Assembly (NCBI GenBank): GCA_947579605.1
Contig: OX388314.1
Coordinates: 19,465,982-19,529,981, forward strand
Length of the DNA: 64,000 nucleotides
Reading direction: 5' to 3'
Source of the DNA: Athripsodes cinereus
Lineage: Eukaryota; Arthropoda; Insecta; Trichoptera; Leptoceridae
This document shows, one piece after another, positions 48,924 through 59,599 of the stretch. A program made the position numbers and the translations under genes. The notes beneath the pieces were generated by a model, which had not been told where the DNA came from, searched no databases, and was given only the letters and a program-made list of their open reading frames with translations. Position 1 is the first letter of the stretch; each line of letters opens with the position of its first letter.

Positions 48924-49121
48924 CGGTCCGCCTCGACTTCGCATGGGTAGAAAGGTAACCCTATTTTTTTTGAAAATATAATATAGCATATGTCACCCGG
49001 GTATTGTGTTGCTTCCCAAAGGTGAAAGAATTTTTGAAATCGGTTCAGTAGTTTCGGAGCCAATTCAATGCAAACAAACAATCAAATCTTTCCTCTTTGT
49101 ATATTAGTATTATAGATATAG
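48924..49121 (+). mobile_element. RTE-type LINE 3' end (lepidopteran type)
   Basis: CTAGCGGTCCGCCTCGACTT, CGCATGGGTAGAAAGG, then GAATTTTTGAAATCGGTTCA, GTAGTTTCGGAGCC and a tail TATTAGTATTATAGATATAG. I recognise this ending from abundant lepidopteran RTE-type elements and their short derivatives. No coding portion is present. Confidence 0.65.
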
Positions 49122-49194
49122 ATAGGCCAATCTATAAAAAAAACATCATCGTTGATTTTGTATAGTTCTCCATATTAATAATAATAATAATAAA

Positions 49195-49312
49195 TTTTAT
49201 TGTACAAAATATATGGATACAAATGATAAAGTTACATGGTATAAACGAATAATTTTGCACAATGGGCGAGTTTATCGCAGGGACGCGATATCTTCCAACT
49301 AACCCAATAAAA
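49195..49312 (-). mobile_element. Family C LINE 3' tail
   Basis: An (AAT)n patch and TTTTATTGTACAAAATATAT lead into GCACAATGGGCGAGTTTATC, GCAGGGACGCGATATC and TTCCAACTAACCC. In sense orientation the stem is ATCGC/GCGAT around GTCCCT. Confidence 0.65.
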
Positions 49313-49494
49313 TAATAAACAAATGGAAAAAGAATATATTGCACTATATTGCACAATATCCATATTGCACTTTTTATTAAAATTATAAATGTACGCCGTA
49401 AATAGTTTTCTTCGTAATTTTTCTTCCCGTGAATTTGTAAGATATTTTAACAGCCTATCGGCTATTCCGGGCGGAGAAGAATCCAACAAATCAG

Positions 49495-49570
49495 AGATCA
49501 TTCAAATCGGTACAGCCATTATTGAGTTATAAATGGTGTAACTAACGCGACTTTCTTTTATATATATTGA
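49495..49570 (+). mobile_element. RTE-like 3' tail
   Basis: AATCGGTACAGCCATTATTG, AGTTATAAATGGTGTAAC and CGACTTTCTTTTATATATAT resemble another lepidopteran RTE 3' end that finishes in a TATA-rich repeat. It abuts the Helitron-like segment. Confidence 0.5.
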
Positions 49571-49890
49571 TAAATATGAAATTCTTGTGTCACGGTGTTT
49601 GTTATCATACTCCTCCGAAACGACTGGACCGATTTTGATGAAATTTTGGGTGCTTATCGGGTAGGTCTGAGAATCGACCAACATCAGTTTTTCATACCCC
49701 TAAAAGTTAAAAGTGGTCCACTCCGATTTTTTTTATTTTAATTTTTAGGATTTTTTTATTTTTTTTATGGTGAGGCATTAAAAAATACATACAGCCCTAA
49801 ATTTTCACCCTTCTACCATCAACCGCTATTTTTTTAATAGCGATATTAGTAATCTAGAAATAGGCAAACAACGTTTGTAGGGTCAGCTAG
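49571..49890 (+). mobile_element. Helitron-like element, non-autonomous
   Basis: AAATTCTTGTGTCACGGTGT, CTCCTCCGAAACGACTGGAC, CGATTTTGATGAAATTTTGG, CATACCCCTAAAAGTTAA and the end GTAGGGTCAGCTAG followed by T match a lepidopteran Helitron wording I recognise. The CTAG|T end fits Helitrons, which insert between A and T without duplication. A palindrome near the end (TTTTTTAATAG) is weak. The 5' TC terminus is not certain. Confidence 0.7.
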
Positions 49891-49964
49891 TTATTTCTGA
49901 ATATCAATGCAATGTATGTCTGAACTTACCTAAAACTTGAAAAGCACTTATAAAAATACTATAC

Positions 49965-50229
49965 TGCTATCATATTATACCATCTCGGCAGACCTCACAA
50001 GTGAGGTGGCCAGTGGACTAACTGCAAGACATAAACATTCGTATTGTCTTCTTCGTGTCGATAAAAAGTAAAACATTCTGGATGGGTGGAATGCCTCATC
50101 GCTGATTTGCTGGAGTTAACCCTCTTACACGTGAGATTTAATGAACTCCTGTTTTTAACAGGACACTTGTCTCTTATAGAAAAGAGGAGTCGGAGACCTA
50201 TTCTTTACCGAGAACTCTTCAAGCAACGC
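49965..50229 (-). mobile_element. Family A copy, near full length
   Basis: ATACCATCTCGGCAGACCTC, GAGGTGGCCAGTGGACTAAC, TTCTGGATGGGTGGAATGCC, TCATCGCTGATTTGC, CAGGACACTTGTCTC, GAGGAGTCGGAGACC and TTCTTTACCGAGAACTC run through family A in reverse. ATAAAAATA on both sides (about 49955 and 50230) is a possible short target duplication. An insertion near 50115-50140 disturbs the middle. Confidence 0.75.
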
Positions 50230-50239
50230 ATAAAAATAA

Positions 50240-51225
50240 TTGCTTTAAATCCTTAAAGAGTCCTCAAAATAAAACGTAGTATAAAATTTTATAAAAAACA
50301 TTTAGACGCGATTTTCAATATAATTTTAAATATCACAAAACCTTGAACTCTTAATTGAAATGAATTTTGTTTATTATTATAAAAATATTACATTAAACTA
50401 ATTAAAATTTATTATGATTATTTTATAATTCAAATATCAAATTATTATTTTTATATTCCTTTCCAAAATGTAAAATAGTTTTGAAACGACAACATATTTT
50501 TGTATTACAGGAGGACAAAACATGTGTGTGATTTATAACATTCCATTCATTGGTCGTACGAAAACAATAGAGTTAGATTATTCTTTTTTTTCAATTTCAA
50601 ATTTCGAATACGAGTCAGTGTTGCAATAAATCTTGAATCTCGCCAGACGACCATTGTTCGGATTTTCGTTTCGCCACTTTGCGAAATGCGGAATAAAAGA
50701 ATATATAAAATTTAAAAAAAAATGTATTAGATAGGTGTATCAAAAGATTAAAATTAATAAATACTTAAGTATGTATGTTCGAACGTGTGCTCATTTATAA
50801 ATGTCCTCTAGGAACATCTTCATCGGGCGAACAAAACGAAAACAAATAATGCCGTAGGTATATGTAAGCTTGCATCCATGGGACATGGTTACATCGCGTT
50901 GAATCTATGCATTTACCTATTTAATTTCTGACATCTTACTGTATTATTTATTAATTTTTTTGACATTTCAATTATCTATTACAATTCATATACATATATT
51001 AAATTTTTTCTTCTATCTACTTGACATCTCCTTACTGTATTACAATAATTGTTCTTGACATTTACCAAACCTTTGTTGACATTTACACTCTCACCACGAT
51101 GTTTTGACTTTTCTAATTGTTTTATTTCGACTAATTTTATGATGGTTATAGTTTGATTTCCAATTGTATTTGTTCTTCGCCAGTTGTTCTGTCCCAACTG
51201 TGTTGTAAATGAGAATTATGTTTTG
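50240..51225. other. AT-rich sequence, no gene seen
   Basis: No element recognised. A 72-codon minus-strand frame (50979-51197) has no motif. Confidence 0.5.
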
Positions 51226-51229
51226 TTTT

Positions 51230-51310
51230 TGTTTTATACTTTAATATGTAAAAGGCTCACGCCGTGGATTTATGTATAAATAAATAAATAAAATAAATAA
51301 ATAAATATTT
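51230..51310 (+). mobile_element. LINE 3' tail with (AAAT)n
   Basis: ATGTAAAAGGCTCACGCCGT, GGATTTATGTATAAATAAAT and an (AAAT)n repeat to about 51310 is the kind of 3' end seen on lepidopteran non-LTR elements. No coding remains. Confidence 0.5.
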
Positions 51311-51314
51311 AAAT

Positions 51315-51930
51315 AGGAGGTGATTTTTGATATTATATAATGATTGATATTTTAAATAATGCAGTACAAAACGTTAAATAAATAAATATAAATAAAACTA
51401 AATTTACTTAAATCTTGTTCATTTACAAATATTTTACAGATTTTGTGATACCAAGTAGTTTATATAGAGAGACATATTGTGTCAAAATAATATCTTTCTT
51501 CCTGTGCAAAGCCGAGTATTAAATTAAGAATTGTTTTATATCAAAAGAGTAATATACATAATATAACAAAACTATATATTACCGTGTAGTAAAAACGATC
51601 CCGCCGATATCTTACCTGTCAAATTCTGAATTAATAAACTATTACTTGATCACAATATATAATGGGATTATTAAAATTAATTTAAATTATAATAAAATTT
51701 CACGTTTTCTGATTATCAACGAGTGGACAGTTACGTTTTATAAATACAGAGTAGGTACTCTTTTTTCAATTTGTGTTATAATGGGATGTCGTTAATCATT
51801 AGAAAAAAGCATATTATTTCTAAAGATTTTCGAATTATTAAACTCAACGTCTTGAATTTGATTGTAAAGTTAAACACTTTGTCGACACGCTAATTAGATT
51901 CATACTACTTATTTTCTTCCAATACCTTCC
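51315..51930. other. AT-rich sequence, no gene seen
   Basis: Nothing recognised. Confidence 0.5.
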
Positions 51931-51934
51931 AATA

Positions 51935-52072
51935 CGTGGTTCGATCCCAGGTGCCGGCAAACTCCCCTTTCACGACACAAGCTTTTAGCTTACTGTGAAA
52001 GGTGTATAAGGTTGTATTTGGGTTTATAACAAAACCCAGATATATCTTTTTAAAAAAAAAAAAAAAAAACCT
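51935..52072 (+). mobile_element. tRNA-related SINE (family D)
   Basis: GTGGTTCGATCCCAGGTGCC contains box B. It continues GGCAAACTCCCCTTTCACG, ACACAAGCTTTTAGCTTACT, GTGAAAGGTGTATAAGG, GTATTTGGGTTTATAAC and AAAACCCAGATATATC, and ends in about 18 A. The 5' tRNA half is missing. A minus-strand frame of 101 codons (51905-52210) runs across it and is not a gene; only its first codons belong to the neighbouring foldback element. Confidence 0.8.
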
Positions 52073-52164
52073 ATCCGAGATAATGAATATGTAGAAAATA
52101 TATAGGTATTCATAAGCTGAAATGAAATATTTCAGCAATATACATAATTGCACTCTAATAAGAA

Positions 52165-52367
52165 AATCAAGGATTAATATTATGTCCGTGCACACGTAGT
52201 AGAATTCCATAATTAGGTAATTTGAAGCAAGTGTTTCTTTCTACTATAAATTATTGATCACGAGTGAGACGTCTTTCGACTTGACCGAATAGACCTGATA
52301 AGTCGAAAGACGTCTCTCTTGTGATCAATAATTATAGTAGAAAGAAACACTTTCTTCAAATTACCTA
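52165..52367 (-). mobile_element. 68-bp foldback plus ATG tract (Penelope-like)
   Basis: 52214-52282 and 52300-52367 are inverted copies with few differences, separated by about 17 bases. The apex has CCTGATAAG then TCGAAAGACG, reminiscent of hammerhead boxes but with a changed CUGANGA box. The inner part GACGTCTTTCG is shared with the foldback at 58152. On the minus strand an ATG (52210) right after the arm opens MEFYYVCTDII, comparable to MEFYYLNTDTV at 58306. Confidence 0.65.
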
Positions 52368-52849
52368 ACATCAAGCATTGTCCAATAGGAATAAATAACC
52401 ATAATTTAATGAATATATACCTACCTACCTACTTTTGTGTCTATCTATTGTTTTTTTCATTAATCTACAATACGCGGGTATATTACAACTATTCCTTATT
52501 TGTATCACGGGTCTGTTACACAGAATACCTACATTAATAGATAGTTTTGTGTTCTATCCTACGTGTATAGATAAAAACGCCTATGTTAAAGATAAAAACC
52601 ATAGATAAGGTAAGTATGTGTATTAAATTAAACAATATCTATTATTGTTTTAAACAATCGTGCCTTTTAAACTACTTATAGATTATTACAAATAATTATT
52701 ATGCGCTTTTTAAATGGACAATTCTAATACCTACTTCATATGTAAATATATTTTTTAATATTTAGTTTCTTTTGAATATTAATGTTTGATTTTTAGATTG
52801 AATCTCACTTTTGATGAAATTGACATATTATGTATAGATGAAACAGCTG

Positions 52850-52970
52850 GTAAAATATGCATGAATGCTAGAAAAGTGTGTAAAGATAGATCAATATGGC
52901 GTTCTGTTTTCTTTTCTGTTTTGTCCTCACGTGGAATACCGCATGATTTGATGATGTAGTGTTGTATGGT
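52850..52970 (+). pseudogene. LINE-1 3'-end remnant
   Basis: TATGCATGAATGCTAGAAAA, GTGTGTAAAGATAGATC, ATATGGCGTTCTGTT and a worn TGTCCTCACGTGGAATACCG correspond to the last about 35 codons of LINE-1 (5116-6424). Internal substitutions and a short insertion break the frame. Confidence 0.7.
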
Positions 52971-53109
52971 ATAAAAAATTTCAATTCACTATTAATTGAA
53001 AGAAATTATTACAGCGAGTAAATTTACAAATTTTGTTCAGGGTTGCTTATTTTTGATCCACTACTCATGATACCTACAAGAACCAATATTACATATGGAT
53101 TGATTATAT

Positions 53110-53255
53110 TTATTTGTTTATTCTTTTATTGCCGTACTTACATTAGGTATTACAAGCGGTTTCATAGAAAAATACATTCATATTAATTACAATCAATACA
53201 GAGGGCGAGTTATCGCAAAGGTGCAATCTCTTCCAACTAACCCAAAATTAATAGG
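53110..53255 (-). mobile_element. Family C LINE 3' tail
   Basis: TTTATTTGTTTATTC at the left, then GTATTACAAGCGGTTTCATA, ATCAATACAGAGGGCGAGTT, ATCGCAAAGGTGCAATCTC and TTCCAACTAACCC. In sense orientation the stem is ATTGC/GCGAT around ACCTTT, with one G-U pair. Confidence 0.65.
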
Positions 53256-53259
53256 TATT

Positions 53260-55110
53260 GCTCCTTGGTAACATTTCTTTTGAAAAGTACATTGGCATAT
53301 TGCATTATAAATGATACATAAGAAAATGTTTCTTTTTCTAATACATACAATAATACATTTATTTATTTAATATACCAACAATATTTGGACTATAAATAAA
53401 AGTTATTAAATTATTGTTGTTCATTGACACCTAATACAAAAACCAATTATCCTGTTTAAAACTATATTATTTTCACTATTAGGTACAGATTGAATAAATG
53501 AGGTGTTCACATGCAAAAACACATCGATCTATTTATCACAAATATTTAACAATGACTACAGAAATGTGCATATTTTCACTGACAACACTTTAGTTTAATC
53601 GATAAAATGAAAACACGCCTCCATCTTGGAATAAATTAATTTTATATTAATTAAATTGATTAATTAGTTATTAAAAACACTTCAAATGGAAATAGAAATG
53701 TGCTGTTTTCTCAGTTTCAATGCTCTAAGATTGATGTGCCCTTGCATATGAACCCCTCAAATATTATAATAGAGTTTATTAATTTGATGAATGTAGTTTT
53801 TTCAATAAGGCTATCACACAATATAACAAATGGTATTATGTTCAAAGATTGATAGGTCAATCTATTACAGAAATTGAATCAGAATTAAATATTCGTATTA
53901 TTATTATTATTATTATGAGTACGTAACTATTTATAAATACAATTTGAAACCTATTTAAATAAAATAAAACATTGCCTAATACCATTACATTTTATATTGT
54001 GTTTTGTATGAATTTTAATAAATAAACCCAATATCCCGTGATGCACGTGTTCTGAAATTATTAATAATCATTTAATTAAAAGTCTAACTGTTAGTATTTT
54101 TTTAACTTTCATTGCATTTTATCAAAATATTTACTCTAATTTAGAAACTAATACTTATATACTTACAATATCGAATAATTTGGTTGAGAAAACAATATGT
54201 AAATTTATTCTCGAAGACGAAAACTGACTTCTTCGTGCCAAAAATAGAGATATTATAGATAGGTGGTGTATCTCATCGCGGGATTGAAAATCAAAGATTA
54301 ATTAAGAGAAGTTTTATCAAAATAAGATCTATTATAATATGTAATAACAAGAAGTAATTATCAGATGAAACAATACGAGATACATTGTACATCGTGTTAT
54401 ATATGTATATTTAATAATATATTTCCCAAATTACTTATACAATTTATTTCGTAATGATTATCAAAGAAATCCTCATTAGAAGATAACAATCACTCACGAG
54501 AGACAAATTATCAGTATAATTGTTTATTCTCATTCTATATTATAGTCGTATGACATAAGAAAACCAGCTAATCACATAACACAATCTTAATTTCCTGCAC
54601 CAATTACACGATACCAAATTATCTACCTGTGCCTTAATCAAATTGTCTCCTAATGTTACAAATTGGACTGTAATTATTTGATTAGGGTACATGTCAACAA
54701 ACACTGAACTTTCATAAAACTAGGGTTTTAGTTAGATAGGTAATATTGCGGATAGTAAGGAAATTGTGTTTTTGTAAAACTGTTGAACGATAGGTATAAT
54801 CACTTTTAAATTTATGAGGTAAATTAGACTGTCATCATTGTTTTATTTTAAAGCACTGATTAAAATATAAATTGTGTTTTATTTTAATAATCAAAGTTTT
54901 TTTCATAAATTTTTCGACTCTCAGTAAAAACATCAGCTTTTGATCCCCCTTTTTTGGATATTTCGTGGCTGCGAAGGCTAAAGATAAGCATGTAAGTAAC
55001 ATAAAATTAATACGCAGAAGAAGTAAAAACACTACCAAAACAATATATTCTCTTAACTGATATAAGATATGATTCTTTAATCAATATCGCGATAATTTTT
55101 TAAATTAAAC
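53260..55110. other. AT-rich sequence, weak family A trace
   Basis: No gene is seen. An (ATT)n patch is at about 53902-53924. At 54222-54300 ACTTCTTCGTGCCAAAAAT and GGTGGTGTATCTCATCGC may be a worn reverse family A. Confidence 0.4.
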
Positions 55111-55119
55111 ATGATTTAT

Positions 55120-55270
55120 AGTTATTCCTCGATATATCGTGTTTCATTTTAAAAATTATTAATATGAACTTCTACCAAGAACCGTCGGTCGATAAATTAA
55201 ACAATATCGTGATAACTGAATTCTTAATAATATCAGTAAAAATACTCGGGAATATAGTGCAAAATGTTAA
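55120..55270 (+). mobile_element. Orphan Penelope-like ATG tract, longest frame
   Basis: An ATG at 55164 opens MNFYQEPSVDKLNNIVITEF and continues for about 40 codons to a stop. The opening ATGAACTTCTACCAAG...CGTCGGTCGAT matches 33262 and 38166. The upstream GTGTTTCATTTTAAAAATT resembles the outer ends of the foldbacks, but there is no inverted repeat. This copy shows the most of the region after the ATG. Confidence 0.5.
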
Positions 55271-55274
55271 TTTT

Positions 55275-55950
55275 GACAATGTGTATTAGTGTTCAAAATC
55301 TGGTTAAAAAAAACTGTTATTTTACCGGCATCAATAAGAAGCTCACATGAGTATATCCTATAAAACCGTAGTTTTACCGAAATTATTTGTAAGAAAAACT
55401 TTTATAAATATCTCGTGTTTATTGAAATTGTATCTTTTACTAAATCTCTGTTCACATTTTGTATTATTAAAAGCAAATAAGGAGTAACAATTGTTATTTA
55501 TTACTATTATTATTATTTGTTTGTAACGCAAACCATAGCGTAATTACGTCGAAATGTACTAATTGTATTATGTACTAGATACCTACAGTGTTTTCCTAAG
55601 ACATAGTAATTCATTTGCCTACTAGTACTAAGTGTAATTTGTATTGTTATAACTTAGTATGTAATTGTAATTATTAGAATAAAAGAAGATAAATCTACTT
55701 ATGTAGTAAGAACTTGCATTCAAAATGTATTTTATATATTATTTTTTTTCTTTTTTCTTGATAAAGCCCTGAAGTATAATAAATCTAGAAATAGTTTTCG
55801 ATTGTTAATCTTCAGTGTGATCTTCTTCTTGATGAATATATTTTCAACAGTTATGCCATTACTCTTGGAGACTTGCTGATGTCTATCCACGACATTTCCA
55901 ACGACCTGATAGAAAACAAAAAGTGACGAACTTTTTGGTCATTTATACTT
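55275..55950. other. AT-rich sequence, no feature
   Basis: Nothing recognised. Confidence 0.5.
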
Positions 55951-55967
55951 TGTATTATACAATACAA

Positions 55968-56120
55968 TCACAGCATATCACACAAACGGGGTAGCCAGTA
56001 GACCAGCTGCATGTAATAAACATGCAAGCTGTCCTCTACGAACCAACAAAAAGTAAGACATTTAGGATGGATGGCAAACCTCATCGCTGAAATCAAGTTG
56101 TAAAATGTCTTTTTAGTCAT
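55968..56120 (-). mobile_element. Family A, 3' part, reverse orientation
   Basis: ATCACAGCATATCACACAAA, CGGGGTAGCCAGTAGACCAG, CTGCATGTAATAAACATGCA, AGCTGTCCTCTACG, TTTAGGATGGATGGCAAACC and TCATCGCTGAAATCAAG. The element's 5' quarter is missing. Confidence 0.75.
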
Positions 56121-56124
56121 TTAA

Positions 56125-57770
56125 TCATTTAACATTACAAGTTTTTTTTTAAATAATTTTCCCTTTAACCATTGATTAGGGAACGCGTAACAATAAGTAT
56201 TTTTTTTTAAATATAAAAGCACATTTTCAATATAAACTCTCTATATCTAGTGGTTAAGATAATTACAGGATGTCTTTATACACGGCTGCTCTTCGCTTTG
56301 GAATATACATACAACATTATGTGTACTAAATAATATCCAAATGTACATACATTTTATTACATCTAACTATACAGGAACAGTGATTAAACGTACATCGCGT
56401 GTTGTAGTATTGTGCAAGTACTAGAAATGTATCACATTTGTACGTGAATAATACCCATATTTAATTTTACACATTTTTTACATAATTTGTGTTGTAAATC
56501 CGCACCTGTTTTAACACATAGAATATCTGATTTTATACATGTATTTTTTTTTAGTAACCATCACTTCAACCACTACGAAAAAGGCTAAATTTATTTATTT
56601 ATTTTATTTATATTTTTTTTAAAACATATTTACATAGTTAACAAATACATATAAATAAAACATTATTTTTCAATGACTCAACTTCAAAAAGAGAAAATCT
56701 CGTGTTTTGAAGTGAGCTACATTGTTACAATATTACAAAACAATACAAAAGTAAATAAAAAGAAAACACTATCAAAAACATTTCCAGAATAAATCCTGAA
56801 ACTTTCCATAAACTTGAAAAGAAAAAAAAGAAAAACACATCGTACAAAAATAAACATGTTAATATAAATTAAATAACAATAAGGTACAATATTTTCAATC
56901 AATAATCTATACCCAAAGAAAAGAAAAATCTACTTCATTAACTTTTTTAAAGCTAACTTAAACTTAGCTATACCAATATTTGCTAGATCCTAATATAAAT
57001 GGAAAGCCTAGGACTTTTCTCAAAGTGGAATGGTTACTGTCAAACTTATTTAAACTGTAATAACATTAGAGGTGGTTGTTAACTTGATGGTAATCAGACC
57101 CAAATATGGTTTATTAAACCCAAAATCATCTTTAGAACAATGACAACTCTTTTCATAAAATTTTACCTAAACCGAATCCGGTGAGTGTGTATTTTATTTT
57201 AATTAAATTTCGTCTACTAAATGTACCACAGCTAGACAGTAATAATATAACAATAATTATTATTTGGGGAACATAAAAACATGAATAACTATCATTGTTC
57301 TGGTATGAAACAGTGGCGCAACTACACTTTCCATAATTGTCATGGTTTTATTTTATGAAATTAATTAAATTTCCATGTTCAGCCGAAATTTTTTCACTTC
57401 AATATGTGGCGACACACATTTCCTTATTAGATATTTCTTAGAATTTACTCTTCAGAACTACAATTTTTCAATACCAGTGGACATATTATCAGTGACATAT
57501 TTCAATTGCGATTTTTTGTAGTGAAGTAATTTTTCGAATGTCCTCTAAAAGTAAAGTATTGTGTACATATTTCAAATAAATATTTCATCTTCTGAAAGAT
57601 GAAACCATATTCTAAAAGAGATATTATTATTTGCATGTATTACAAAACATTATAAAGTAGGTACCTCACTAAAAATCTTTGTTTTTCAACTATTCGATTC
57701 CAGAAAAATAGTGTCTATGTCGTTCTTCTAAAACGGCGATGATACATATATAAACACCCTTATTATATGT
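56125..57770. other. AT-rich sequence, no gene seen
   Basis: A (TTTA)n patch lies near 56590-56620. No gene or element recognised. A 61-codon minus-strand frame (56717-56902) is Phe-rich and has no motif. Confidence 0.5.
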
Positions 57771-57840
57771 AAAATTTAGGTAGGTAATAAAAAATGAAAC
57801 ACTGTATAACTTTCACTAATTACTGTATTATATTGCTTAG

Positions 57841-57869
57841 AAGCTTTTCGGACCTTCGTCCATCCTCAG
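57841..57869 (-). ncRNA. Hammerhead-ribozyme-like core
   Basis: Read on the minus strand: CTGAGGA, then TGGAC-GAAG-GTCC, then GAAAAGC. CUGANGA and GAAA are the two invariant boxes of the hammerhead fold, here separated by a four-base-pair stem II with a GAAG loop. Downstream wording (GTGTTTCATTTTTTATTACC) resembles that near the Penelope-like tracts. Stem I and a good cleavage site are not obvious, so it may be inactive. Penelope-like elements are known to carry compact hammerheads in their terminal repeats. It could be chance, but the clean stem makes that less likely. Confidence 0.5.
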
Positions 57870-57926
57870 TAATAAATATCTTATAACTTAAGTATATGTT
57901 TTTATTGCTTACTGATTAATAATTTT

Positions 57927-58127
57927 TTTGTTATTTATTTATTTATTTATTTTATTTATTTTATTCTTTACTGTACATTGGTTACAATATTACATAGTGA
58001 AATAGTGGCATAAAAATAACAATTATAAATTCAATGTACAGAGGGCGAGTTTATCGCTAAAATGCGATGTCTTCCAACTAACCCGGTAACTAAAACTAAA
58101 CAAAATTAAAAAAAAAAAAAAAAAAAA
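57927..58127 (-). mobile_element. Family C LINE 3' tail, longest copy
   Basis: A (TTTA)n tail (57927-57962), TTCTTTACTGTACATTGG, ATGTACAGAGGGCGAGTTTA, TCGCTAAAATGCGATGTC, TTCCAACTAACCC and an A-run to 58127. In sense orientation the stem is ATCGC/GCGAT around ATTTTA. Confidence 0.7.
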
Positions 58128-58151
58128 CACATGCATACATATATACACAAG

Positions 58152-58378
58152 AAATAAATAAAACAAGCGTTTTATTCTACTATTGATTTAATTTACGAGA
58201 GAGACGTCTTTCGTCTTATGTGACAATATCCTCATAAGACGAAAGACGTCTCTCTCGTAAATTAAATCAATAGTAGAATAAAACGCTTGTTTTATTTATT
58301 TCGATATGGAATTCTACTACCTAAACACCGACACAGTGAATTTTATTGTTATTTTTTTGGGAACTTATATTAAGCTAT
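58152..58378 (+). mobile_element. Perfect 69-bp foldback plus ATG tract (Penelope-like)
   Basis: 58152-58220 and 58233-58301 are perfect inverted copies over 69 bases with a 12-base loop. The inner part GAGAGACGTCTTTCG is shared with the foldback at 52214, while the outer arms differ more. Five bases after the right arm an ATG (58306) opens MEFYYLNTDTVNFIVIFLG and stops after about 23 codons. No good hammerhead core is left at the apex (CTCATAAGACGAAAGAC). Confidence 0.7.
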
Positions 58379-58379
58379 A

Positions 58380-59170
58380 GTTCTGTTTTTCTTTAGAGTT
58401 TTGTTAATTTATTTTTTTTGAAAATTTATTTATTGTTATCTCATGTTGTGTGTTTTTGAGGCCACAAAACAGCCATGAGGCTAATGTGGCTAATCTGTAA
58501 ATAATGCTTACCTATATTTATTAAATATACTTTTTATAATGAAAAATGTGCTCGTATTGTGAAACGTTTTTAATAATAATAAATAAAAAAATATGGTACC
58601 TACGATACGCCACTGTAATTAAGATGTCCATAAGGTGAATATGTGGTATATTATTTTTAAACACATGTACAATGTAATTTGATTTGAGACATTACACGTC
58701 CAAATAATAATACATTTTTAATAAGTAGGTATTCCTGAAGTATGTAGGTATGCATGTAACGTATTAGTGAGTACATAGATGTTCATTATTTTATTATTAT
58801 GTACCTACATACATATATCTACTGTTCACATGTTGTGATTATAACAATATTATTTTTATTATATTTTGTCTACCCAAATTAAGTATAGAGAATCTCAAAC
58901 TTAAGCAAACTATTTGTTTGATATAAAAACAGTACTAAATATAGTCCCCCAATGTTTTCTAAAGGTTTAGTACAAGGAGCATTGCGGAAATACATATTAT
59001 TTCAAGTTGCTTATAAAAGGTACACTACCCTACAAGTGATAGGTGACCCGATGCGACCCAGAATAAAAAGAAAAAATCGCAAACTCCTAATTAAACTATT
59101 TAACTTTCTATACAATTATACAATCCTCTTATCATGAAAGTGACATTTTTCAATTAAACTTTGTATCCTA
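58380..59170. other. AT-rich sequence, no gene seen
   Basis: Nothing recognised. A 61-codon plus-strand frame (58952-59137) has no motif. Confidence 0.45.
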
Positions 59171-59177
59171 TCTATCT

Positions 59178-59415
59178 ATACCATCACGACATATCCCACA
59201 TGTAGGGTAGCCAACAGATCAACTGCATGTAATAAACATGCAAGCTGTCCCTTCCGTGCTAACCAAAAATTAAGGCATTCGAAATGGGTGGAAAACCTTA
59301 TCCCTGAATTAAGATGTAAAATGTCTTTATTTTTTCGAACACCTGTCTTTTGCAGGACACTCGAAAGCTTACAGAAAAGAGTGGGAGACAAATTCTTTGC
59401 TGGGTTCTCCACGAC
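59178..59415 (-). mobile_element. Family A copy, near full length
   Basis: ATACCATCACGACATATCCC, TGTAGGGTAGCCAACAGATC, ACATGCAAGCTGTCCCTTCC, GCATTCGAAATGGGTGG, GAACACCTGTCTTTTGCAGG, ACACTCGAAAGCTTACAG and GCTGGGTTCTCCACGAC. A 78-codon minus-strand frame spans it, but other copies do not keep that frame, so it is not a gene. Confidence 0.8.
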
Positions 59416-59534
59416 TTTTTTTTTAACAGCTAACCAAAGTAAATATTTTTTTTAAAACTGACCTATTAGTCATAAACTCAATATCAAAACATTCGTCCAT
59501 AAGAAAATTTAGAAGTATATTCATTGTTAGATGG

Positions 59535-59595
59535 TAGCCCGCTTAGTGCTTACTAATCCACTTGCAGGATATGCCGTTTCAGTATATTGGGTTAC
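59535..59595 (+). mobile_element. Family A tail fragment
   Basis: GGTAGCCCGCTTAGTGCTTA, CTAATCCACTTGCAGGATAT and GCCGTTTCAGTATA correspond to the worn 3' end of family A. Confidence 0.45.
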
Positions 59596-59599
59596 ATAG

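Noticed and set aside
51905..52210. 101-codon minus-strand frame
   Set aside because: It runs from the foldback ATG tract through unrelated DNA and an antisense SINE; only the first codons are meaningful.
59176..59412. 78-codon minus-strand frame in family A
   Set aside because: Other family-A copies do not maintain this frame, so it is not coding.
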